This document shows positions 34,081-42,046 of a DNA stretch of 64,000 nt, piece after piece (the first letter of the stretch is position 1; each line of letters starts with the position of its first letter). Position numbers and translations under genes: made by a program. Where the stretch lies: the NCBI GenBank assembly GCA_027484055.1, contig JAIXQH010000028.1, positions 47,418 through 111,417 of the forward strand, written 5' to 3'. Below the pieces are notes generated by a model, which was given only the letters and a program-made list of their open reading frames with translations, ran no database searches and was not told the DNA's origin. Source of the stretch: Verrucomicrobiaceae bacterium. GTDB taxonomy: Bacteria > Verrucomicrobiota > Verrucomicrobiia > Verrucomicrobiales > Akkermansiaceae.

Positions 34081-34755
34081 TCACTCCGCTCGTAAATCCG
34101 GCCGATTTTTCCGCGTTCGGGCTTCTGCTTGGGTGCTTTTCCAAGCGGAAATTTTCCCGTGGTGCCCAGACAGTAAGACCTCTGGCACCTTCATTCCCCG
34201 GAAGTCGATGGGCCGGGTGTAGGCGGGCGCTTCGAGGAGATTCGGATCTGAAAATGACTCGTCCACGGGTGAACGCTCATCGCCAAGCGCCCCTGGAAGC
34301 AAGCGGATCACCGCATCGCTCAACACCGCCGCCGCCAGCGCTCCGTTCGTCAGCACGTAGTCGCCTATGGAGATTTCGTCATCCACCAGCGCATCGATCA
34401 CCCGTTGGTCCACGCCCTCGTAATGACCGCAGAGGATCAGTAAATGGCTCTCCTGAGCGAGTTCTTGAGCAAGTGCCTGTTTGAAGGGGCGTCCTTGTGG
34501 GGTCATCAGCAACACCCGTGTATCATCCCTCTTCAGCGCTTCCACCGCAGCGAAGAGCGGCCCCGCTTGCAGGAGCATCCCCTGCCCTCCTCCGCACGGA
34601 GAATCGTCCACGCGGCGGTGCTTGTCTTCAGACCAATCCCGCAGTTGATGGCCCTCCACCGTGACCAAACCAGCCGCCCGCGCCCGCTGAATGATGGAGT
34701 CACTCAGCGGCGCCAGTGCCACTTCAGGAAATAAAGTCACGATGTCGATCCGCAT
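34081..34755 (-). CDS. trmD: tRNA (guanine37-N1)-methyltransferase TrmD
   Basis: ATG 34755 (MRIDIVTLFPEVALAPLSDS) is the family start; an in-frame ATG at 34764 adds three residues. The SPOUT trefoil-knot elements are DDSPCGGGQGMLLQAGPL, LLILCGHYEGVDQRVID and SIGDYVLTNGALAAAVLSDA with the catalytic Asp later in DERSPVDESFSD. TrmD methylates G37 of tRNAs to prevent frameshifting. The C-terminus is short (about 224 residues), as in some bacteria. It is separated here from its usual rpsP-rimM-rplS neighbours, while ffh lies 25 kb away in the same window. Confidence 0.95.
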   Translation of the reverse strand: MRIDIVTLFPEVALAPLSDSIIQRARAAGLVTVEGHQLRDWSEDKHRRVDDSPCGGGQGMLLQAGPLFAAVEALKRDDTRVLLMTPQGRPFKQALAQELAQESHLLILCGHYEGVDQRVIDALVDDEISIGDYVLTNGALAAAVLSDAVIRLLPGALGDERSPVDESFSDPNLLEAPAYTRPIDFRGMKVPEVLLSGHHGKISAWKSTQAEARTRKNRPDLRAE

Positions 34756-34860
34756 GCGCGGCAAGCTATCCGGATTTCCAAGCGAGGTGAAGCCGGGAAA
34801 AGTTGGTTTTCGTGGTTGCGGCGCCTTTCCTTATTTCACAAACTATCTCACCCCAAACTC

Positions 34861-36735
34861 ATGGAAGATCGCTACGAAATCAGGAAAAAAATCGGCCAAG
34901 GTGGCTTAGGCTCGGTTTATCTGGCCAACGACTTGCGGATGAACCGTGAGGTGGCGATCAAACGCATCGGCCTCGCCCCCGATGATCCTGCACTTCAGGA
35001 GGAATCCACGAAGCAACTTCTCAAAGAGGCTGGCGCCCTCGCCTCCCTTCAGCATCCGCACATTGTGACGATCTATGATGTCGGTGCGGATGAGGATGGC
35101 CCTTTCGTCGTCATGGAATTGATCACGGGGAAAACGCTAGATGAATTGATCGAAATAGCGCCGCTAACCTGGCCGGATTTCCGTGAGTTCGCCATGCAGA
35201 CTCAAGAGGCACTCATCGCCGCGCAGGAGTTGAATTTGATCCACAGCGACATCAAGCCGGGAAATCTGATGCTCACCTGGCTGCCCTCCGGAAAATTTCA
35301 GATCAAGATTGTGGATTTCGGCCTAGCGACGCTTGCGGCATCACAGTCGGTCGAAGAACTGCAACACCTCGAAGCAGTTTACGGATCCATTTTTTTCATG
35401 GCACCCGAGCAATTCGAGCGGGTTCCTCTGGATGCTAGGACTGACATTTACGCGATGGCCTGCGTTTATTATCAGGCACTTACCGGCACTTATCCCTTTC
35501 GGGGAGAAACCGGGGACGAAGTGATGACGGCGCATTTGCACCATCAAGTGATCCCCATTCAAGACCTCCGTGCAGGTATCCCAATGTGGGTCTGCGACTG
35601 GATCATGTGGCAGCTCAATCGCCTGCCACAGGACCGCCCGGAATCCTCGCGAGAGGCGCTCCAGGTTTTTCTCCAAAATGATAAGAACCCGAAGCCCACG
35701 ATGAGCCGGGGCCCAGTCGCCCCCCGGACGACTCCCATTCCGCGAGCTCGCTTGGCAGGGACTGCGGCGACGCAGCGCATCCCCTCGGCTTCCCCCGCCG
35801 CCGTGACTTTAAAAATGACGGCTCCTCAAGCACTCCAGCCACCCGAGGGTTCGAAGCCGAGCGTCCATTCGTCATCACACACGCTCCCCCAATCGGTGCC
35901 TACGGTCGAAATCGACGCACGCCCATCCACCGCTACACCCACGAAACGGAAGCCCCAATCCGTGCCTACGGTCGAAATGAGCGCGCGCACCAAAACGGCC
36001 AAGCTCAAAACCGCCGCTTCAGAACAGGCCCCCCCCGTAGCCATTCACCCGCCGAAAAAAAGCAAGATCGGGCGGATGATCCTCATCGGCGGAGCTTTCA
36101 TCAGCATTTTAGGAGTTTTGGGCGTGCTGTTGTTCAACCGCATCCAAGAGCGCAAACTCAGCGAGCGCTACGCAAATCTTTTAGTCGAAGCGACAAACGG
36201 CAGTACCGAAATCCCCATGTCCTTGGCCGAGCTAGACCGCTACTTGGCCGACAGCACCAATGCCGACACGGATGAAAAGAAAAATGCGTTCTTAAGCCTA
36301 TTGAAGGTGGCGAAACCCAATGACGGGAGCAATTTCGACAGCCACATCGTCAAGTTTGCCATGCAGACGGTGGAACTGCTGCCAGAAGACCGCCAACTAT
36401 TCATCCAGCGAGTCGTCGCGCACCGTGTGGACGCCACCAGCGCCGCTCTCCTTATCGATTTTGCCCGCAGCACCAAGGACAAGCTCTCCGCAGAAGCGGC
36501 CTTCGAGGTGGTGAGGAATGTCGCAGGCGACGAGCATTTTCCCAGCATACTCGCGGTGATCAGCTTCCACCCAAATCCTAAATTGCGGACCTCTGCCGAG
36601 TCCATCGCCCAAGAGATCCTCAAAAATAGTAAAACAAAGTCAGCACTGCAGAGTCAGCTGACGAAGGTAATTGGAGAAACGACGGATAAAAAAATCCTTG
36701 ATGTGCTCCGACGACTGGAAAAGTCGATCAACTGA
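34861..36735 (+). CDS. Membrane Ser/Thr protein kinase (non-RD)
   Basis: ATG 34861 gives 624 residues. Kinase domain 5-290: glycine loop IGQGGLGSVYLA, VAIKRIG lysine, catalytic loop NLIHSDIKPGNLML near 128 (Arg of HRD replaced by Ser, Asp kept), VDFGLATL near 152, FMAPEQF. A Pro/Thr-rich linker has a duplicated QSVPTVE element. One transmembrane helix (ILIGGAFISILGVLGVLLF, about 405-424) precedes a helical periplasmic domain of ~200 residues rich in HEAT-like repeats. The kinase probably senses an envelope signal. It starts divergently from trmD, about 100 bases away. Confidence 0.9.
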   Translation: MEDRYEIRKKIGQGGLGSVYLANDLRMNREVAIKRIGLAPDDPALQEESTKQLLKEAGALASLQHPHIVTIYDVGADEDGPFVVMELITGKTLDELIEIAPLTWPDFREFAMQTQEALIAAQELNLIHSDIKPGNLMLTWLPSGKFQIKIVDFGLATLAASQSVEELQHLEAVYGSIFFMAPEQFERVPLDARTDIYAMACVYYQALTGTYPFRGETGDEVMTAHLHHQVIPIQDLRAGIPMWVCDWIMWQLNRLPQDRPESSREALQVFLQNDKNPKPTMSRGPVAPRTTPIPRARLAGTAATQRIPSASPAAVTLKMTAPQALQPPEGSKPSVHSSSHTLPQSVPTVEIDARPSTATPTKRKPQSVPTVEMSARTKTAKLKTAASEQAPPVAIHPPKKSKIGRMILIGGAFISILGVLGVLLFNRIQERKLSERYANLLVEATNGSTEIPMSLAELDRYLADSTNADTDEKKNAFLSLLKVAKPNDGSNFDSHIVKFAMQTVELLPEDRQLFIQRVVAHRVDATSAALLIDFARSTKDKLSAEAAFEVVRNVAGDEHFPSILAVISFHPNPKLRTSAESIAQEILKNSKTKSALQSQLTKVIGETTDKKILDVLRRLEKSIN

Positions 36736-36743
36736 GCGCCGCA

Positions 36744-37889
36744 TCAGGCCGTGTAGACCTGCACCGGTCCCACGCCACTTCCCTGCACTCGGCGCAGTTT
36801 CTCCACGGCCTTTCTCAGCGCAGTCGCGGCACCCAGCGCATCCGCTAGAGTATTCATACGCGAGAAACTGAACCGTAGGCTGCTTTTTGCCCTCGCTTCA
36901 GGGATGCCCATGGCCAGCTGCACATGGGATGGGCGCTGTTTTCCCGTCATGCATGCTGAGCCCGCCGAGCAGGCGACGCCCGCTTCATCCAGCAAGATCA
37001 ATAATCCGGCCGCATCACATTCATCAAACGACAGGTGGCTGGTATTCGGCAGGCGGCACTGCGGGTCACCATTGACCCAGACTCCAGAGATTTCCGCTAG
37101 GACTTGACGTTCAAAGGCATCTCGCAAGGCGGCCAAGGCTTCTCCAGCAGCCAGAGCCATCTGCGCTGCCACTCCCATCCCCACGATGCTCGCCGTATTT
37201 TCCGTGCCGCTGCGCCTGCCTCCCTCTTGCCCCCCACCTTGGGAAAGTGGCTCAAATCTCAAGCCTTGGCGGACAAATAAAGCCCCCACGCCCTTCGGAC
37301 CATGAAACTTATGGGCGGAGAGCGATAGTAAATCGACGCCTAACTCGCGCACATTCACAGGGATTTTCCCGAGTGCCTGAATCGCATCCGTATGTAGGGG
37401 TAAGCCCAGCGCCCGGGTGCATGCTGCCACCTCGCGGAGCGGCTGGAGCGCGCCCGTCTCATTATTCGCCAGCATCACCGAGACATAAGCTGCACCTTCA
37501 AGCCTTTCGGCAAAACCCTCCATCGCGAGGCTGCCACCTGCCGTCACCGGGAGTTTCCGCACCTCTCGGCTGCGCGACTCCACCCAGCGCAGCACCGCGC
37601 TATGCTCGATGGCAGAGACCAGCGCCGCCCCCGGCCCCGCCAGTGTGTCCAGCGAATGCAGCGCGGTGTTCACACTTTCCGTGCCGCCGCCGGTGAAAAT
37701 GATTTCTGATGGCTCGGCACCAATGCATGCCGCCACTTGCTCCCGGGCGGTTTGGATTGCACGGCGCGCAAGTTTCGCACCCGCGTAGGCGCCAGACGGA
37801 TTTTCAAAGCCAACCCGCAACCACGGCAGCATCGCCTCCAGCACTTCCTCCGCCAGCGGCGTCGTCGCATTTGCGTCTAAATAGATCAC
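36744..37889 (-). CDS. Cysteine desulfurase (NifS/IscS family)
   Basis: A 381-residue PLP enzyme: MIYLDANATTPLAEEVLEAM at the start, TGGGTESVNTALHSL near 67, SAIEHSAVLRWVE, SLSAHKFHGPKGVGALF with the PLP lysine near 193, GTENTASIVGMG near 230, and the active-site cysteine in VACSAGSACMTGKQRPSH near 316. It supplies sulfur for Fe-S clusters or tRNA thiolation. It has the short loop of the NifS/IscS class I group. It is convergent with the kinase gene, 8 bases away, and followed upstream on the same strand by the HExxH membrane protein gene. Confidence 0.93.
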   Translation of the reverse strand: MIYLDANATTPLAEEVLEAMLPWLRVGFENPSGAYAGAKLARRAIQTAREQVAACIGAEPSEIIFTGGGTESVNTALHSLDTLAGPGAALVSAIEHSAVLRWVESRSREVRKLPVTAGGSLAMEGFAERLEGAAYVSVMLANNETGALQPLREVAACTRALGLPLHTDAIQALGKIPVNVRELGVDLLSLSAHKFHGPKGVGALFVRQGLRFEPLSQGGGQEGGRRSGTENTASIVGMGVAAQMALAAGEALAALRDAFERQVLAEISGVWVNGDPQCRLPNTSHLSFDECDAAGLLILLDEAGVACSAGSACMTGKQRPSHVQLAMGIPEARAKSSLRFSFSRMNTLADALGAATALRKAVEKLRRVQGSGVGPVQVYTA

Positions 37890-37949
37890 CCGCGCATCCT
37901 CTTGCTGCGAGGCTTCAAGATCAACCCGGAAAAACTCAGATCCGCCTAC

Positions 37950-38876
37950 TCAATACGCCTCAGCGGCCCGGAACGCTTGGACCACCGCATGCAGCCAGCG
38001 GTAGGTAAACTCGGCTCCCATCGCCAGGCTTTTTACCCATTCCATCCCGAAATCCCGCATCGTCTGCCAAGGGGAACTTGAGGAAATGCAAAGCAGTCCG
38101 ACGAGCACGAGCACATTGGACAAGTAGATAATCATCAGTGACAGGAAGGTGCCGTTATCCTTCAAATCTGGCTGATCGCGCGGGATCATCCACAAGGTCC
38201 AGAACATGTGAAAGGTCCAAGTGACGCCGATCATCGCATACATCACGCGCCGCCATTCCGTCGGAACTTCTGAGAAAGCCCCCATGAGAAAATAGATCCC
38301 AGCCACGACGACCGACCAAAACGGCACAAAATATGGCGACAGCGAAATCAATAAATTCGTCTTATTCGTCGTGATGAACCCGCCGTCTGAACCGACGTGA
38401 AACTCAATCACCCGCCCACGGAAAAGTAGGACAAATACTGCGTGGGTCACCTCATGGCCAAGCACATACATGTAGAGAAAAAATGTCCGTCCCAAGCCGG
38501 AAAAAAACCACCCCGCCATCACCAAACAGCCCGTCGTAAAATAACAACACTCCGCCGTTCGCCAAAACTCCTTGTCAAAAGTCACATAAGAAAACCGGCC
38601 CAAAAAGGTCCACGTCGTGACCGTGCAAAGTGGGAACAATGCCAGCGCGATGCACCACCGGATGACTCGACCGAAGCCAATGAACAGGCCGCTCTCCTCA
38701 TCCGACATCACAGGCGACGCCAAAACGAGTTGCTTCTGCTGCGGATCATTTCGCCGATTCACGTGCTCCTGAGTCCGCTGCGGCAGTGCGCCGACGACCC
38801 GCGCGAACGAGACACGCTCGCGGCGCTGGTTGCTCTGCGGACGTTTCGCAGGGGTCTTATGAAGCGGTGGTTTCAC
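37950..38876 (-). CDS. Membrane protein with HExxH motif, M50-like
   Basis: A 308-residue frame; the first ~56 residues are basic and polar, and ATG 38708 (MSDEESGLFIGFGR) is an alternative start. It has about six hydrophobic stretches, among them WCIALALFPLCTVTTW, CYFTTGCLVMAGWFFSGLG, FVPFWSVVVAGIYFLMGAF and LMIIYLSNVLVLVGLLCI. Residues 141-145 are HEVTH, within a membrane helix (MYVLGHEVTHAVFVLLF), as in the zinc site of site-2-type (M50) intramembrane proteases. The second M50 signature (LDG or similar) is not evident. A protease role is an inference from one motif. Confidence 0.6.
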   Translation of the reverse strand: MKPPLHKTPAKRPQSNQRRERVSFARVVGALPQRTQEHVNRRNDPQQKQLVLASPVMSDEESGLFIGFGRVIRWCIALALFPLCTVTTWTFLGRFSYVTFDKEFWRTAECCYFTTGCLVMAGWFFSGLGRTFFLYMYVLGHEVTHAVFVLLFRGRVIEFHVGSDGGFITTNKTNLLISLSPYFVPFWSVVVAGIYFLMGAFSEVPTEWRRVMYAMIGVTWTFHMFWTLWMIPRDQPDLKDNGTFLSLMIIYLSNVLVLVGLLCISSSSPWQTMRDFGMEWVKSLAMGAEFTYRWLHAVVQAFRAAEAY

Positions 38877-39107
38877 TCAGCTGGATTGCGGCAGATTATT
38901 TCGTAAATCTTAACAAATCAAGCGAGAAAATTTCACGAAAACTCCGGGAGCCAACCATTAACCCGAGTCCCGATCACCGCAGACTATGCTCAAAGCACCA
39001 ACCTAGAAAACCGCGACAAGCTAAAGCCCTTCCCTTCTGCAAGTCCCGCAGGCTCAACAAGAGCTGACCTAGGTCCAAGAATCGCCCAGCCTAGTGAACG
39101 CCTCAGG

Positions 39108-40712
39108 TCAGGGCACTGAAATGACCCCACACTGGGTGAAATCGAGGGAGCCGTTGCCAGCTGGCGTGAACCAAATATTCACGGTGCCTGTGTTTTTCAT
39201 CACCGTGACAGGCCCTAGGAAGAGCAAATCAAAATTTTCCAGATCGAGGGGATAATTTCCTCCACTATCGTATCCTTGTCCCGCGAAAAGACCCGAGCGG
39301 TTGTTCACCTCCTTTTGGACGTAGGCCATCCCAATGGACCGGATCGGATTGGTTGTGCGGATGCGGGCGACCGAGCGAATTTTGGTCCCGGCAGGCACGG
39401 TCTTCAAAGTATCGAGATGCCAGAATACCGCCTCTTGCGCACCGGACTGATTCTCTACCAGACCACTCATCGTGAACCGCTGCCAGACACCTGCCGCGTC
39501 GGTGACTTTGGAGCCTGCCAGATTCCCATTCACGCCGAACCAATCATCCCAGCCGCCAGTGGCTCTCACGCCTGTGCCATCACTCATCGGCATGCTACCT
39601 GCCATGTAGGGATTGAAAGTCAGCCATCGCGGGCTGCCATCCTCTGGAACAGCGAAGGGAGTGACAGGCACATACGGTTCCAGCGCGGCGGCCACTGCCT
39701 GGCCCAGCTTCTGGGCTCCAAGGGCATTTGGATGGAGATTATCCCTGTAGTAATCCGAGTTTACCGTCCCATCCTTTTTAAAAACTGAGGGATAGGGCAC
39801 CCACGTGACAGGCCGGGTGGCAGCGGAAGCTTGTAACAGAGCATTCGCAGCGTCTGCGAGAGCGGTTTGATTGATGCCGCCCGGTGTACCCGTAGAAAGC
39901 GGGGGAATGGCAATCGCGATGATCCGTTTAACGCCGTTCGCCAATAAACAATCCCAGTTTGCGACCCGTGCGCTAGCAACCCCTTCAGCCGTTACACCCC
40001 AGTATAATTCACAGTCATTCGTCCCAGAAAGCTCGACCACGAGCTTGGGCGAGCGGCCTAACAAGGTCGCCATCGGCTGACTACCCGCAAAAGTGGCACC
40101 GTCCGCTAGGTCCGCGATTTTTGCCCCTGAGAAACCGAAGTCCAAATGACTGGTAAAGTTTCCGCCACGGGACATATTCTCGAAACGGCCTGAAAGGTAG
40201 GCCTGCGCCCACATCATGTAGGAGGTTTCAAGGGTGAGGATTCCAGGGACTAGATCGTCACGATAAGAGCTTCCCGCCGTGATGCTGTCACCATAAGAAG
40301 CCACCTCAAGCCAAGTCGTGGCTTGGCGGATGCGGTAAAACATTTTGGAAGACCGTGGATCTGGATCTGTCCAGCTCAGCTCCGAGCCGTCTCCCTGTTT
40401 TGTCGCAACCTCAGCCCACCGACCGCCTTCGGTTTGAGTCGTGCCGAGATCGTTGGAGCGTTCGATCCAATAGCGTTCCCCCACCTCGGACGGCCAAGTG
40501 AGTCGAGTGTTCACCGCATTTTGGCTGGCGACGAAATCCACCTTCGGGGTCCCCGCCAAACCAAATTGACAGAGCACCAAGGACAACGCGCAAAACCTGA
40601 TCAGGCAGATGCAGTGCGATGATACCTGTCTCAAATAACAGACATTCAACGCCAAATCCGCTCGTGCCGGCGAAGATTCCTTCGCTTGTTGGTCTGCCCA
40701 CATCGCTTTCAT
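39108..40712 (-). CDS. Secreted SGNH/GDSL-type hydrolase
   Basis: A 534-residue protein. After a long N-terminus (hydrophobic part CICLIRFCALSLVLCQFGLA, so the true start may be internal), an Ig-like region (VNTRLTWPSEVGERYWIERS) precedes the SGNH hydrolase domain. Its blocks are ASYGDSITAGSSY (catalytic Ser), LVVELSGTNDCELYW and DNLHPNALGAQKLGQ with the catalytic Asp-x-x-His. The C-terminal ~170 residues resemble a carbohydrate-binding beta fold (NPYMAGSMPMSDGTG, IRSVARIRTTNPIRSIGM). It may deacetylate polysaccharide outside the cell; the substrate is not known. Confidence 0.8.
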   Translation of the reverse strand: MKAMWADQQAKESSPARADLALNVCYLRQVSSHCICLIRFCALSLVLCQFGLAGTPKVDFVASQNAVNTRLTWPSEVGERYWIERSNDLGTTQTEGGRWAEVATKQGDGSELSWTDPDPRSSKMFYRIRQATTWLEVASYGDSITAGSSYRDDLVPGILTLETSYMMWAQAYLSGRFENMSRGGNFTSHLDFGFSGAKIADLADGATFAGSQPMATLLGRSPKLVVELSGTNDCELYWGVTAEGVASARVANWDCLLANGVKRIIAIAIPPLSTGTPGGINQTALADAANALLQASAATRPVTWVPYPSVFKKDGTVNSDYYRDNLHPNALGAQKLGQAVAAALEPYVPVTPFAVPEDGSPRWLTFNPYMAGSMPMSDGTGVRATGGWDDWFGVNGNLAGSKVTDAAGVWQRFTMSGLVENQSGAQEAVFWHLDTLKTVPAGTKIRSVARIRTTNPIRSIGMAYVQKEVNNRSGLFAGQGYDSGGNYPLDLENFDLLFLGPVTVMKNTGTVNIWFTPAGNGSLDFTQCGVISVP

Positions 40713-41813
40713 GGGTCGAGTTCATGAGTTCTCCGTCAACTTCTCAAGTCCATTCAACGGTTCTGCTAGGGCTACCTCATTTTGTTTTTAACCGCGAATG
40801 GACGCCAATGAACGCGAATGAAACCAAATTCACCTGCCCGATGCATCGGCATGGAGACCATTTGTTCAAACTTTCGGTTATACCTCTAATCATTCGCGTC
40901 TCTTTGCGTTCATTCGCGGTTGGTGTTTTCAGAATGCTGCTCAACCGGCAATCCGCCGGGTCAGCGTCCCATTTGAGATTTTTACATGAGGAAGGCAGGA
41001 ATACAGGAAGGAAGAGATGGCGTTGAGGCTCTTTTTCCTGTCTTCCTGCTTTCCTCATTCAATCTCTTTCTTCTGCTGTTTTATAAATGAGGATGGCGCG
41101 TCGTAGGCGTAGTTGACTCCTGCCGCTGGCCCAATTCCCCCACAGTAGCGCAGGCTCAACAAGGGCTCTAGTTTCAAGACAAGGGTGCTTAACGATGATT
41201 TTTCCTGTAGCTCTATCACAACGATCTTTTGAGAAAGCAGATTATCGATTAGTTGTGTCTGTTGTAATCTGCGATACAAGCCGTCCGCGCTGGCAACCTC
41301 AGAAATCGGCTAACTTGGCCACACCGAGCATCCCGGACACAGCCACCGGACGAACTGCCATCCACACCAGCCATCCTTTCCCATATTAACGCCCGATCCC
41401 GAGCCCTCTCTGAGCAGCTCAGGCGATTGGCAATCCATTGCCCCATGCTGACAAGGTCAACGCGCTACCGACACTTCTCTCACGAGGTGAGGCGGACTTC
41501 TAATTGTTCCTGTCTGCGGTAGTCTTGCTAAGGAGAAGGGGATTGCATCCCCTCCACGGAGCACCCGTCTTTTGCGAGCGCGATCACATAACATCAACCC
41601 GTCAAAGTCTGAGTCATCCCAAGACGAGCGTTGGGATAGCAGCCGGAGGCAAATCCGCCAGGCCGGTTCAGAGGGTGAAGCGGCGCAAACCAATGCGCCG
41701 TTCCTACCTCGATCTTATGCTGGCCAAGCGGCCGTCGGTTGCGCCGTCGGCGTGGCTGGTCTTGGGAAGTAACTGAGTTTTTGATGATTTGTGTTTGTCG
41801 TAATTTTGTTTTC
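40713..41813. other. Repeat-rich intergenic region without a gene
   Basis: About 1.1 kb. It holds an inverted repeat (40786-40923, listed separately), a REP-like hairpin at about 41527-41556 (AAGGAG, then GGGGAT / ATCCCC) and another palindrome near 41680-41700 (CGGCGCA / TGCGCCG). A minus-strand frame at 41055-41279 of 74 codons has no recognised family. The short frames crossing the hairpins have the amino acid make-up of read-through repeats. I see no RNA gene. Confidence 0.5.
40786..40923. repeat. Inverted-repeat element with 32-bp ends
   Basis: Left end AACCGCGAATGGACGCCAAT plus GAACGCGAATGA; the right end read on the minus strand is AACCGCGAATGAACGCAAAG plus AGACGCGAATGA. The arms are about 138 bp apart end to end and match at roughly 26 of 32 bases. 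Sequences of the style 'accgcgaatgaacgcgaat' are dispersed in many environmental genomes. The interior has no coding sense. It is comparable in design to the element at 59451-59780. Confidence 0.6.
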
Positions 41814-42041
41814 TCAATCAGATTGTGTAAAAAAAATTTTCCCTCGTTTTCGAAATGCTGGATATATTTTTATGGCGTAGTACAGGGCAGTCAGTAGATT
41901 TCCTACAATAAAATACAAAACCCACACCACTCTTTTGCTCGGATTTTCTTCGTAAAACATACAATGAAGCAAAAAATATGCCCACATTGTTAAGACTATC
42001 AAGTAGCTAACAATCAATAATATAACTTCATTCATGATCAT
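41814..42041 (-). CDS. Two-helix membrane protein after the RHS gene, candidate immunity protein
   Basis: ATG 42041 (or 42035) gives about 75 residues, starting 5 bases after the RHS stop. It has two transmembrane helices (VILLIVSYLIVLTMWAYFLL and VVWVLYFIVGNLLTALYYAI) and a basic tail (YPAFRKRGKIFF). It is much richer in A/T than its neighbours. Position and size fit an immunity protein for the RHS tip, and a membrane location would suit a membrane-active toxin. No sequence family supports this; the role is inferred from the arrangement. Confidence 0.6.
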   Translation of the reverse strand: MIMNEVILLIVSYLIVLTMWAYFLLHCMFYEENPSKRVVWVLYFIVGNLLTALYYAIKIYPAFRKRGKIFFTQSD

Positions 42042-42046
42042 GATAT

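Noticed and set aside
40324..40700. Forward frame antisense to the SGNH hydrolase N-terminus
   Set aside because: It overlaps a signal-bearing minus-strand gene and shows no family trait.
41504..41776. Forward frame of 90 codons near 41.6 kb
   Set aside because: It runs through palindromic REP-like sequence and has no start context or family features.
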